From contig NZ_KB890684.1 of assembly GCF_000373185.1 (NCBI RefSeq), positions 62,001-126,000 of the forward strand: a stretch of 64,000 nt of DNA. The letters run 5' to 3'. The DNA is from Segatella paludivivens DSM 17968 = JCM 13650. Its GTDB lineage: Bacteria; Bacteroidota; Bacteroidia; Bacteroidales; Bacteroidaceae. The stretch's first letter is position 1, and every line of letters starts with the position of its first letter. The notes below the pieces were generated by a model that saw nothing but the letters and a program-made list of their open reading frames with translations, did not search any database and had not been told where the DNA came from. Positions 26,316-35,154 of the stretch are shown piece after piece. The translations under genes and the position numbers were made by a program.

Positions 26316-27257
26316 ATGAAGAAATTTATTCTCATCTCAGTCCTTGCTGGAGTTCTACCATTGTCTATGATGGCTCAGGACGACGACCTCTACTTCACAC
26401 CGAAGAAGGATGCCGCAACAAACTCCTATAGAAATGACAATTATTCAGGAAGCAACAGAAATGTTGATGAATATAATCGTCATGGTAAGTTCTGGAGCCA
26501 TTACCAAAAAATTGGCACAGATAATAAAGGGAATGATATAATACAATTTTCACAAGGTAATGGATTATATCCAGATTCAACCAATGTAGATACTACATTT
26601 GTAGGTAATTATTATTCTCAAATGGCAGACAATAATGATGATGATTATAGATATAGCCAACGTATGAGTCGTTGGGATGGTTTCTATGACCCATGGTATT
26701 ATAGCTGGAGCTATGGATTCGGTCCATATTGGGGCTATGGTCCTCGCTGGAGTTATGGCTTCTATGATCCATTCTACGATTCTTGGTATGATCCATGGTA
26801 CACAGGCTATTATGGTTATCGCTATGGCGGTTGGTATGATCCTTGGTATTCAGGTTATTATGGATATCCATATTACGGTGGAGGATATGTTTCTTATGAT
26901 CGTCCGACAGGGACTAGAAATCATTCTTTTGTAAATGGTAATTATTCTGGCTCTTTTGCACAGGGTACCTTTGGAGGCGCACGCGGAAATGGAAGTAGAT
27001 CTTCTGGATTCCAAGGTTCTGGTAACAGAAGTTTTGGAACGCAAAACAACTCTGGACGTTTTGGTGGTTCACGCGCTGTAAACAATCAGAACAACAACAC
27101 ACGTACATTTGATAATTCACGCTCATTCGATAGAACTCCTTCGCCTTCTTATGGTTCAGGCAGCTTCGGCGGTGGTGGCGGTTTTGGCGGTGGCCGTTCT
27201 GGTGGCTTTGGTGGCGGCGGAGGTCACTCAGGTGGTAGTTTTGGTGGACATAGATAA
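26316..27257 (+). CDS. Secreted Tyr/Gly/Trp-rich protein
   Basis: 313 residues with a signal peptide (1-20, ending MMAQ). Residues 110-205 are unusually rich in Tyr, Trp, Gly and Asp with repeats of YDPWY and GYYGY type. Residues 205-313 are rich in Ser, Gly, Phe and Arg, ending in GGFGGG-type runs. No enzyme motif is seen. Such sequences can form amyloid-like, adhesive or phase-separating material. The gene is 27 bases upstream of a FadL-type porin gene on the same strand, which suggests a shared outer-membrane role. Function is unknown. Confidence 0.75.
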   Translation: MKKFILISVLAGVLPLSMMAQDDDLYFTPKKDAATNSYRNDNYSGSNRNVDEYNRHGKFWSHYQKIGTDNKGNDIIQFSQGNGLYPDSTNVDTTFVGNYYSQMADNNDDDYRYSQRMSRWDGFYDPWYYSWSYGFGPYWGYGPRWSYGFYDPFYDSWYDPWYTGYYGYRYGGWYDPWYSGYYGYPYYGGGYVSYDRPTGTRNHSFVNGNYSGSFAQGTFGGARGNGSRSSGFQGSGNRSFGTQNNSGRFGGSRAVNNQNNNTRTFDNSRSFDRTPSPSYGSGSFGGGGGFGGGRSGGFGGGGGHSGGSFGGHR

Positions 27258-27284
27258 AAATAACAAACTGAAATTCACAAGAAT

Positions 27285-28820
27285 ATGAAAAAGATATATT
27301 ATTCAATTGCCTTTATGGCATTTGCTGCACTTCCTATAAGTGCTCAGGAAACATATGAGAATACGAAGTTGATAGATAACGACCTTAATGGTACCGCCCG
27401 TTACGTAGGTATGGGTGGTGCTATGGAGGCTTTAGGTGCTGACCTTTCTACAATGAGTACTAACCCTGCTGGTATTGGATTGTTTCGTAAATCTAAAGCC
27501 GAAACTTCTTTTGGACTTGTAAGTCAACAAGATGCAAGTAAGTTTAGCTCATTAGGTAAGACTAATGCTAGCTTTGATCAGGCTGGATTTATTTATAGTT
27601 TACGTAATGGAAGAAATTCTTTTCTGAACTTTGGATTTAATTATCACAAGAGCCGTAACTTTGATCAGATCTTAAATGCATCTGGTGCATTGTCTAATGC
27701 ATCACAAAACAAACTTACGTATCAGAAGTTTCGTAACAATGTCATCACTCAAAGTACCGATATGACTTATAGTCAGGTAGATAATCTTTATTATAATAAT
27801 CTTATATATAATTCAACAGATAAGACCTATTATAACTACCCTGCAACTGATTATACGTTTAACCAGCAGTCTAAAGGATATATCGGTGAATATGATTTTA
27901 ATGTCAGTGGAAACATTCAGGACCGTATTTATTTAGGTTTGACATTTGGTATTCATGATGTTCATTATAAAGGATACTCTGAATATTCTGAGCATTACGC
28001 AGCAAACATTGATCATATTCCAGGTTCTTTGCTAGCTGATAATCGTGAAATAACAGGTACTGGTTATGATATCAAAGTCGGTGCTATATTCCGTCCAATA
28101 GAGGGTAGTCCATTTAGAATCGGTATGTATATTAACACACCGACTTGGTATGACTTGACAACTTCTAATTCTACAGCTCTGATTGCTGGTAACAAGGCAT
28201 CAAGCGTAGGCGAGTCTTATGACTTTAAGCTTTATACTCCTTGGAAATTTGGTTTAAGTCTTGGACATACTATTGATAATTTTATCGCACTTGGTGCTAC
28301 TTATGAGTATGCAGACTATGGAAGTATGGATACAAGAGTTAATGATGGTGGATATTATGATTCATGGTATAATTCATATTATGAAACAAGTAGTAGTGAT
28401 AAGAATATGAATCACCACACAGAGAATACTCTTAAAGGTGTTCATACCTTTAAAGTTGGTGCAGAAGTAAAGGTTACTCCGCAACTTGCTGTTCGTGTAG
28501 GTTATAATTATCTTAGTGCAATGTATGACAAAAATGGATATAAGGATGGAACAATTTCATCTCCAGGTTCATATTATGCAAGTGAAACAAGTTTCGTAAA
28601 CTGGAAAAATACAAATAGATTTACTTGTGGTTTAGGCTATTCAATTGATAAATTTAATATTGATTTGGCTTACCAATATTCAGCACAGAATGGAGATTTC
28701 TATCCTTTTATGAACTATTATGAAGGTCAAACTCCATCTGCAGAAGATAATGCAGTTTCTGCAACAAAGGTTAGTAATAAGCATAGCCAATTACAGTTGA
28801 CCTTTGGTTACAGATTTTAA
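27285..28820 (+). CDS. OmpP1/FadL/TodX-family outer membrane protein
   Basis: 511 residues with a signal peptide (1-20, LPISAQ). The N-terminal hatch-like GTARYVGMGGAMEALG and the motif STNPAGIGLFRKS are typical of the FadL/TodX family, followed by alternating beta strands ending in an aromatic C-terminus (QLTFGYRF), as outer membrane beta barrels do. It probably lets hydrophobic compounds across the outer membrane. It may share a transcript with the upstream Tyr/Gly-rich protein gene. Confidence 0.85.
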   Translation: MKKIYYSIAFMAFAALPISAQETYENTKLIDNDLNGTARYVGMGGAMEALGADLSTMSTNPAGIGLFRKSKAETSFGLVSQQDASKFSSLGKTNASFDQAGFIYSLRNGRNSFLNFGFNYHKSRNFDQILNASGALSNASQNKLTYQKFRNNVITQSTDMTYSQVDNLYYNNLIYNSTDKTYYNYPATDYTFNQQSKGYIGEYDFNVSGNIQDRIYLGLTFGIHDVHYKGYSEYSEHYAANIDHIPGSLLADNREITGTGYDIKVGAIFRPIEGSPFRIGMYINTPTWYDLTTSNSTALIAGNKASSVGESYDFKLYTPWKFGLSLGHTIDNFIALGATYEYADYGSMDTRVNDGGYYDSWYNSYYETSSSDKNMNHHTENTLKGVHTFKVGAEVKVTPQLAVRVGYNYLSAMYDKNGYKDGTISSPGSYYASETSFVNWKNTNRFTCGLGYSIDKFNIDLAYQYSAQNGDFYPFMNYYEGQTPSAEDNAVSATKVSNKHSQLQLTFGYRF

Positions 28821-28877
28821 TTATCTGATATTCAAGTTAGAAAAGTAATTAAATTATGAAAAAAATGCGTTTAAATT

Positions 28878-28908
28878 TTTGGTAGTTCAAAAATATATAT
28901 TACTTTTG
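28878..28908 (+). promoter_or_regulatory. Orphan promoter in intergenic region
   Basis: TTTG 28878-28881, 19 bases, TACTTTTG 28901-28908, an exact match to the consensus. No gene follows for the next several hundred bases on this strand, but a terminator does at 29015-29046. Confidence 0.7.
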
Positions 28909-28914
28909 CAGTTA

Positions 28915-29052
28915 CCTAAATGCGTAATGTGTTTGGCTATAAAAAAAGATTAAAGACAATAACTTTAAATAAGATTAGTTTTTTTAGTGGTTAATTTAGT
29001 TTTAGTAAGTATGTGGAAGGAATTTGTCGTGAGACAGATTCCTTTCATCTTT
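28915..29052 (+). ncRNA. Candidate small RNA
   Basis: Transcription from the promoter at 28878-28908 would start near 28915 and end at the hairpin at 29015-29046, giving an RNA of about 135-140 bases. It is AT-rich with no long open frame; a 21-codon frame from 29011 lies mostly within the terminator. I do not recognise it as tmRNA, SRP RNA, 6S or RNase P. The rest of the 28821-29295 interval shows nothing further except the rpiB terminator. Confidence 0.45.
29015..29052 (+). terminator. Terminator of the candidate small RNA
   Basis: 14-bp stem GGAAGGAATTTGTC (29015-29028) / GACAGATTCCTTTC (29033-29046) with GTGA loop and two wobble pairs, followed by ATCTTTT. Confidence 0.7.
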
Positions 29053-29234
29053 TATAGCCTTTTTATGGTTGACTAAACTGAGCCCTTTTAGTTCTGATGT
29101 TTATATAAAAATGGCTCTGTGCTAATTTCTATTATACAGCTTAAATATTCTAGCATGATATTATATTGATTGCGATCAATAAGTTTATGCAATATTTTAT
29201 TCAAATACCTAAGTCTATTTTATCGTATTCAGTT

Positions 29235-29268
29235 ATATAAAAAAGAGAAGACTATTACCAGTCTTCTC
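29235..29268 (-). terminator. Terminator after rpiB
   Basis: 9-bp perfect stem GAGAAGACT (29245-29253) / AGTCTTCTC (29260-29268), with a run of T on the minus strand at 29239-29244. Confidence 0.8.
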
Positions 29269-29295
29269 CTAAATAAAGCTTTAATAATTAATTTA

Positions 29296-29745
29296 TTATT
29301 TTGGTATTGCTATCTTTTTTACGCGACGCTCATGGCGTCCGCCTTCAAATGTTGTTTTGAAAAATTCATCTAAAATAGTTTCAGCTGTTTTGTTATCGAT
29401 AAAACGACCAGGAAGTACAATAACATTTGCATTATTATGCTGACGAATCAATTGAGCTATTTCTTTATTCCAAACAAGTCCGGCACGTACACCTTGATGC
29501 TTGTTAAGAGTAATTGCCATACCCTCACCACTTCCACAAATACCGATACCTGGATAAACTTCTCCACTTTCAATAGCCTCTGCTAATGGGTGTGCAAAAT
29601 CAGGATAGTCAACGCTCTCATCACTATATGTTCCAAAATCTTTCACAGCGTATCCTTTTTTATCAAGATACTCTAAAACAAATTGTTTCAAAGGGAAACC
29701 TGCGTGATCGCAAGCTATTCCAACAGTTTTAACTTCCATAGGCAT
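29296..29745 (-). CDS. rpiB: Ribose 5-phosphate isomerase B
   Basis: 149 residues, family-typical. IACDHAGFPLK near the N-terminus binds the phosphate, and GICGSGEGMAI carries the catalytic Cys. HQGVRAGLVW and NVIVLPGR are also conserved. It interconverts ribose 5-phosphate and ribulose 5-phosphate in the pentose phosphate pathway. It is the last gene of the arabinose region, 62 bases after transketolase with an attenuator-like hairpin between. Confidence 0.93.
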   Translation of the reverse strand: MPMEVKTVGIACDHAGFPLKQFVLEYLDKKGYAVKDFGTYSDESVDYPDFAHPLAEAIESGEVYPGIGICGSGEGMAITLNKHQGVRAGLVWNKEIAQLIRQHNNANVIVLPGRFIDNKTAETILDEFFKTTFEGGRHERRVKKIAIPK

Positions 29746-29764
29746 ATAAATTTAAGATGTTAAA

Positions 29765-29793
29765 GGGGAACGACTGAATTACAGTCACTCCCC
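29765..29793 (-). terminator. Attenuator-like hairpin between tkt and rpiB
   Basis: 12-bp stem 29765-29776 (GGGGAACGACTG) with 29782-29793, with two wobble pairs on the minus strand, then TTT. It is likely a partial terminator that lowers rpiB relative to tkt. Confidence 0.5.
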
Positions 29794-29807
29794 AAATATG
29801 TTAACTA

Positions 29808-31826
29808 TTACTTTTCTGCAAGTAGTTCCTTAACCTGATTGTACACATTTTGACCTGTGTAACCAAGTTTCTCATCAAGTACTTTGTATGGTGCAGAGAA
29901 GCCAAAGCTTTCCATACCCCAAACCTTACCGTAAGCACCTACTAAACCTTCAAGTGTTACAGGCAATCCTGCTGTCATACCGAATACCTTGGCGTTTCTT
30001 GGTAGAATGCTCTCTTGATATTCCTTAGGTTGACTTCTGAACAAGCCTTCTGAAGGTACGCTTAATATACGAACTTTGATGCCATCATTATTAAGTAACT
30101 TTTTACCAGCCTCAAGGGTAGAAACCTCTGAACCAGATGCAAGTAAAATTACATCGAAGTCTTCATCTGAACCAGCAACAATGTATGCGCCCTTTTCAGC
30201 TTGATTGTAGTCGTTACCCTCTGGAAGCATTTCGATATTTTGTCTAGAGAAAATAAGTGCTGTTGGTGTAGAAGTATTTTCCATAGCCATTCTCCAGCAT
30301 ACAGTTGTTTCTTCTGCATCAGCAGGACGTAGAACCCTTACACTGTCTTTGCCATGGTGATTCTTCAACTTCTCCATAAGTCTGATCTGAGCTTCCTGCT
30401 CAACTGGCTCATGTGTAGGTCCGTCTTCACCAACGCGGAATGCATCGTGGGTCCAAATAAATTTAATAGGAACTTCCATTAATGCAGCCATACGAACTGC
30501 TGGTTTCATGTAATCAGAGAATACAAAGAATGTACCACATGCTGGGATAACGCCACCGTGAAGTGACATACCAATACAGCAGCAAGCCATTGTAAGTTCT
30601 GAAACACCTGCCTGGAAGAATGCGCCGCTGAAATCACCACGCTCCAAGTTATGTGTCTTCTTCAGGAATCCGTCTGTCTTATCAGAATTTGAAAGGTCAG
30701 CTGAAGCACAGATCATATTAGGAACTTGCTCTGCAAGTACACTAAGAATAGTAGCAGATGCACCACGTGTAGCGGCACCAGCCTTCTGTTCAACCTTTGA
30801 CCAATCAATCTTAGGAGCTTTACCGCTAAACCATACTTTCAAGAGTTCTGCCTTTTCAGGATTAGCCTTAGACCAACTCTCTTTTTCAGCATAACGTTTA
30901 GCAACAATATTTTTAAGTTCAGCAAGACGATCAGCATAAAGTTTCTGAACATCAGGGAAAATCTTGAATGGATCTGTTGGATCGCCACCAAGGTTCTTTA
31001 CTGTATTAACAAATGCATCACCACCTAAAGGTGCACCATGTGTCTTGCAGTTATGCTCATAGCTAGAACCATCATCCTTACGAGCGCCTTTACCCATAAC
31101 GCAATGACCTATAATAAGGGTAGGGCGTTCTGTTTCGGCTTTAGCCTCGTTTATTGCTTTGCGGATTTGTTCGCAATCGTTGCCATCAATCTTAATAACT
31201 TTCCATCCCCAAGCTTCGTACTTCTTGGCTGTATCTTCTATTGTAACAACCTTAGTTTCTGTAGAAAGCTGAATGTCATTAGCATCATAGAACATGATTA
31301 GATTGTCTAGTCCTAATGTTCCGGCTATACGACCAGCACCTTGAGAAATTTCTTCTTGCACACCACCATCTGATATATATGTATAAATCGTCTGATTCAT
31401 AACATCTCCAAGACGTGCTTTCAAGAATTTTGCAGCGATAGCAGCACCTACAGCAAAGGTGTGTCCCTGTCCTAAAGGTCCTGATGTGTTTTCTATTCCA
31501 CGTGCAATTTCACGCTCTGGGTGACCAGGAGTTACTGAACCCCATTGACGAAGTTGTTGTAGATCCTCTAATGTGAATTTTCCGATTAATGCAAGTTGTG
31601 AATAAAGCATTGGAGCCATATGACCAGGATCCAAGAAGAAACGGTCACGTCCTTCCCATGAAGGATTTTCAGGATCAAATACTAGAAATTCTGAAAAAAG
31701 TACATTAATGAAATCTGCACCACCCATAGCACCTCCAGGATGACCAGAATTGGCTTTCTCTACCATTGAAGCAGCAAGAATACGAATGTTGTCAGCTGCG
31801 TGGTTCATTACTTTAATATCGTTCAT
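29808..31826 (-). CDS. tkt: Transketolase
   Basis: 672 residues. The thiamine pyrophosphate domain has NSGHPGGAMG, TYISDGGVQEE and the Asn of DANDIQ. The Pyr domain (ICASADLSNS...) and the C-terminal domain follow in order. DAFRVGEDGPTHEP carries active-site residues. It transfers two-carbon units between sugar phosphates and here takes the xylulose 5-phosphate from arabinose into central metabolism. It is 27 bases downstream of the GH51 gene. A full paralogue elsewhere in the genome is likely, since this copy sits in a sugar locus; that is inference. Confidence 0.95.
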   Translation of the reverse strand: MNDIKVMNHAADNIRILAASMVEKANSGHPGGAMGGADFINVLFSEFLVFDPENPSWEGRDRFFLDPGHMAPMLYSQLALIGKFTLEDLQQLRQWGSVTPGHPEREIARGIENTSGPLGQGHTFAVGAAIAAKFLKARLGDVMNQTIYTYISDGGVQEEISQGAGRIAGTLGLDNLIMFYDANDIQLSTETKVVTIEDTAKKYEAWGWKVIKIDGNDCEQIRKAINEAKAETERPTLIIGHCVMGKGARKDDGSSYEHNCKTHGAPLGGDAFVNTVKNLGGDPTDPFKIFPDVQKLYADRLAELKNIVAKRYAEKESWSKANPEKAELLKVWFSGKAPKIDWSKVEQKAGAATRGASATILSVLAEQVPNMICASADLSNSDKTDGFLKKTHNLERGDFSGAFFQAGVSELTMACCCIGMSLHGGVIPACGTFFVFSDYMKPAVRMAALMEVPIKFIWTHDAFRVGEDGPTHEPVEQEAQIRLMEKLKNHHGKDSVRVLRPADAEETTVCWRMAMENTSTPTALIFSRQNIEMLPEGNDYNQAEKGAYIVAGSDEDFDVILLASGSEVSTLEAGKKLLNNDGIKVRILSVPSEGLFRSQPKEYQESILPRNAKVFGMTAGLPVTLEGLVGAYGKVWGMESFGFSAPYKVLDEKLGYTGQNVYNQVKELLAEK

Positions 31827-31853
31827 TGTTGTATTATTGATTTTACAAATATA

Positions 31854-33404
31854 CTATTTAATATTTAAAACTACAATTGATTTAGCTGGAATTTTAACTT
31901 TTAAAGTGTTTCTCTTGATCTTAACATCCTTGAAAGCAGTTGGTTTTACCACATCAGGATTGTTGAAATCATTATAGTCACTTATATTCTTACTTGTAAG
32001 AATTTCTCCAGTAATATTTTTAATACCAGCATCCTCGATGTCAACATCAATATTCTGTGCTTTATCAAGACTTACGTTTGCTAGCGAGATTACAATGTTA
32101 CCATCTTTAGTCTTAGCTGCACTTGCTGATACCATAGGAATAGTTCTGTTATCACGAACTTTCATAGAATCACACTTTATATCAAGTGGAAGGTATGTAG
32201 CATCCTGGAATGGCTGATACATTCTGAAAACATGATATGTAGGAGTAAGTACCATGTGCCCATTACCAGTTGTGTCAGTAAGAATCATGCTCTGTAGAAC
32301 GTTTGCTATTTGAGCTATATTAGCCATACGTACTCTGTCGGAATGACGATGGAAAACGTTTAGAGATAGGGCTGCAACAAAGGCATCACGCATTGTATTC
32401 TGTTGGAATAGGTGTCCTTTAATTGTCCCTGGTTCTTCGTCCCACCAAGTACCCCATTCATCAACAAGAAGTCCGATATGCTGTTTTGGATCTTTTTCAT
32501 CCATAATTGCACTATGTTTCTTTATGACGTCTTCTATTTCGAGGCACTTGCCTAAAGTCCAATAATAATCATCATTAGAGAATTTAGTAGCAGATCCTTT
32601 GCTTCCATTCCAACCTGTTACAGTGTAATAATGTAATGACAAGCCATTCATACGGTTGCCAACATTATTCATCAACACTTTCGTCCAATCATAATCATAA
32701 TCGCTTGCACCAGATGCAATCTTAAACAATTTATGATTGTCGTAATTTCTGCAGTAAGTAGAATATCTACGGAACAAATCGCTGTAATATTCAGGTCTCA
32801 TGTTTCCACCACAACCCCAGCTTTCGTTTCCTACACCAAGATATTTAACGTTCCAGGATTTCTCACGTCCATTTTTACGACGTAGGTTAGCCATAGGAGT
32901 GTCACCATCACTGGTCATATATTCAACCCATTTTGCAAGTTCTTCAACAGAACCAGAACCAACGTTACCACTAATGTATGGTTCTGCACCTATTTTTTCG
33001 CAAAGATTTAAGAATTCATGTGTACCAAAAGAGTTATCCTCAATAGTGCCACCCCAGTTGTTATTCTGCATTTTTGGTCGCTTGTTTCTAGGTCCAATAC
33101 CATCCATCCAATGATATTCGTCAGCAAAGCAACCTCCAGGCCATCTAAGTACTGGGACTTTTAAATCTATCAATGCCTTTAGTACGTCATTGCGGTATCC
33201 ATCGGTATTTGGTATATTTGATTGTGGACCTACCCAAAGACCACCATAGATACATGAGCCGAGATGTTCAGCAAATTGCCCATATATTTCTTTATTAATT
33301 TTGTTCTTACCTTGATTGGCATGAATCGTTACTGTTGTATTCTGTGCTGATGCCATAAATACGCATGCGGCAGAAAAAACAGTTGAGATAATAAGTTTTT
33401 TCAT
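31854..33404 (-). CDS. Secreted GH51 alpha-L-arabinofuranosidase
   Basis: 516 residues with a signal peptide (1-20, ending MASA). The (beta/alpha)8 GH51 domain has the acid/base in GVGNESWG (Asn193-Glu194) and nucleophile Glu316 in LLVDEWGTW. A C-terminal beta domain follows from about residue 400. It releases terminal L-arabinose from arabinan or arabinoxylan pieces, probably in the periplasm. It lies between araB and tkt on the same strand. There is no lipoprotein Cys, so it is not expected to be surface-anchored by lipid. Confidence 0.93.
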   Translation of the reverse strand: MKKLIISTVFSAACVFMASAQNTTVTIHANQGKNKINKEIYGQFAEHLGSCIYGGLWVGPQSNIPNTDGYRNDVLKALIDLKVPVLRWPGGCFADEYHWMDGIGPRNKRPKMQNNNWGGTIEDNSFGTHEFLNLCEKIGAEPYISGNVGSGSVEELAKWVEYMTSDGDTPMANLRRKNGREKSWNVKYLGVGNESWGCGGNMRPEYYSDLFRRYSTYCRNYDNHKLFKIASGASDYDYDWTKVLMNNVGNRMNGLSLHYYTVTGWNGSKGSATKFSNDDYYWTLGKCLEIEDVIKKHSAIMDEKDPKQHIGLLVDEWGTWWDEEPGTIKGHLFQQNTMRDAFVAALSLNVFHRHSDRVRMANIAQIANVLQSMILTDTTGNGHMVLTPTYHVFRMYQPFQDATYLPLDIKCDSMKVRDNRTIPMVSASAAKTKDGNIVISLANVSLDKAQNIDVDIEDAGIKNITGEILTSKNISDYNDFNNPDVVKPTAFKDVKIKRNTLKVKIPAKSIVVLNIK

Positions 33405-33449
33405 TACTGTTACTTTTGGTGATTAGCAGTTTACTTTATATATAATACG

Positions 33450-33476
33450 ATTGCGCAGGGAAATCCCCCACGCAAT
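33450..33476 (-). terminator. Hairpin between araB and GH51 gene
   Basis: Interrupted stem ATTGCG-GGG (33450-33460) with CCC-CGCAAT (33465-33476) in the 92-base gap. There is no clear T-run, so it may be an attenuator or an RNA processing site. Confidence 0.4.
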
Positions 33477-33496
33477 ACATATTATAAAATAGGCGT

Positions 33497-35152
33497 TTAA
33501 TCCTTATATAGTTCAGTTTCAGTGAATTTACCCAATTTGATATATGATTTGTAAATTTCACTGTAAGCTTCTACATTTTCAGGATTAGGTACATATGTCT
33601 TTGCGAATCCGCTATTCATTGCTGCGATAGCATCTTCTACTTTGCCATACACTCCAGCTGCTGTAGCTGCAAACATTGCTGCACCAAGAGCACATGCCTG
33701 ATCAGTCTTGCAAACCTTTATTGGTTTGTTGATTACATCACACATTGTTTGCATAACGAAAGGTGATTTAAGTGCAATTCCACCAATACCGATAACATCG
33801 TCAATGCGTACACCTTCGTTTTCAAAACGGTCTACGATTGCTTTTGTTCCATAAGCTGTTGCTTCAACAAGAGCACGGAATACCTGTGGAGCAGTAGTGC
33901 CCAAAGTAAAACCGGCAATCGTTCCCTTCAACAATTGGTTTGCATCAGGAGTACGACGACCATTAATCCAGTCTGTTGCAAGAACAGTAGACTCAGATAC
34001 AGGTATCTTCTCAGCTTCTTTTGTTAGTTCAGGAATTATCTTGTCACAAGCTGCATCAATAGCATCTTGATTGTGCTCTCCAGGTATCAATGTACGCAAT
34101 GGCCACTCCAATATTCTACGGAACATTGCATATACGTCACCAAATGAAGATTGACCTGCTTCGAGTCCAACCATTCCTGGTATAACGCTTCCATCAACCT
34201 GACCACAAATACCTTTAATGCACTTGTCACCAACTTCATTGTAGTTCGCTACCATTACATCACAAGTAGATGTACCGATAACTCTAACCAATGTATGAGG
34301 AGTAACACCTGCACCTACAGCACCCATGTGGCAATCGTAAGCACCACCAGCAACAACTACATTTTCAGATAGTCCAAGTTTCTCAGCCCATTCTTTACAC
34401 AAATGACCGATTGGCTTTTCTGCTGTTTCTGCATTGTTACCAAGATGTTCGCGAACACTCTTAAGTTTTGGTTCAAGACGCTCAATGAAGTCAACAGGTG
34501 GTAAACCTCCCCATTCTTCATTCCACATAGCCTTGTGACCTTCTGCACAACGAGAGCGAACTAGTTTGTCAAGTCCGGTAGTTCCTGTCAGTACAGCTGG
34601 CAACCATTCGCAATATTCAACGATAGAATATGCTTTCTTTGCAACTTCAGCATCCTGACGGATTACGTGCATTGCTTTTGCCCAGAACCATTCTGCAGAA
34701 TAGATACCACCTTCATATTTAATATAATTAGTTGGTTCTAATGCAACTTTTTGGTTCACTTCTTCAGCTTCCTTTATTGCAGTGTGGTCTTTCCACAATA
34801 CAAACATTGCATTTGGGTTTTCCTCAAATTCAGGAAGCATAGCAAGTGGTGTTCCGTTTTCGTCTGTAAATGCAGGCGTAGAACCAGTTGTGTCGAAGGC
34901 GATACCAACAACATTCTTGGCTACTTCTTTATCGCATTTAGACAATGCTTCTTTTACAGAATTCTCTAGGACCTCAAGATAATCTTTTGGATGCTGTCTC
35001 CATTGGTTAATCTTAGGATTACAATATAATCCTTCTTTCCAGCGAGGATAATACTTAACACTTGTAGCAAGTGTTTCTCCGTTTTCAGCATTAACGATCA
35101 ACGCGCGTGCTGAATCAGATCCATAATCAAGTCCGATTACGTATTTTGCCAT
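33497..35152 (-). CDS. araB: L-ribulokinase
   Basis: 551 residues, FGGY kinase of the ribulokinase type. The N-terminal ATPase lobe begins GLDYGSDSARALIV. AFDTTGSTPA and the C-terminal GIGGIALKSPFVMQ (adenosine-binding) are conserved. It phosphorylates L-ribulose to L-ribulose 5-phosphate. It starts two bases after the end of araA, so the two are tightly coupled. No missing motif is seen. Confidence 0.95.
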   Translation of the reverse strand: MAKYVIGLDYGSDSARALIVNAENGETLATSVKYYPRWKEGLYCNPKINQWRQHPKDYLEVLENSVKEALSKCDKEVAKNVVGIAFDTTGSTPAFTDENGTPLAMLPEFEENPNAMFVLWKDHTAIKEAEEVNQKVALEPTNYIKYEGGIYSAEWFWAKAMHVIRQDAEVAKKAYSIVEYCEWLPAVLTGTTGLDKLVRSRCAEGHKAMWNEEWGGLPPVDFIERLEPKLKSVREHLGNNAETAEKPIGHLCKEWAEKLGLSENVVVAGGAYDCHMGAVGAGVTPHTLVRVIGTSTCDVMVANYNEVGDKCIKGICGQVDGSVIPGMVGLEAGQSSFGDVYAMFRRILEWPLRTLIPGEHNQDAIDAACDKIIPELTKEAEKIPVSESTVLATDWINGRRTPDANQLLKGTIAGFTLGTTAPQVFRALVEATAYGTKAIVDRFENEGVRIDDVIGIGGIALKSPFVMQTMCDVINKPIKVCKTDQACALGAAMFAATAAGVYGKVEDAIAAMNSGFAKTYVPNPENVEAYSEIYKSYIKLGKFTETELYKD

Positions 35153-35154
35153 AA

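Noticed and set aside
29011..29076. 21-codon frame within the candidate small RNA
   Set aside because: Most of it is the terminator stem, so the coding pattern is explained by structure.
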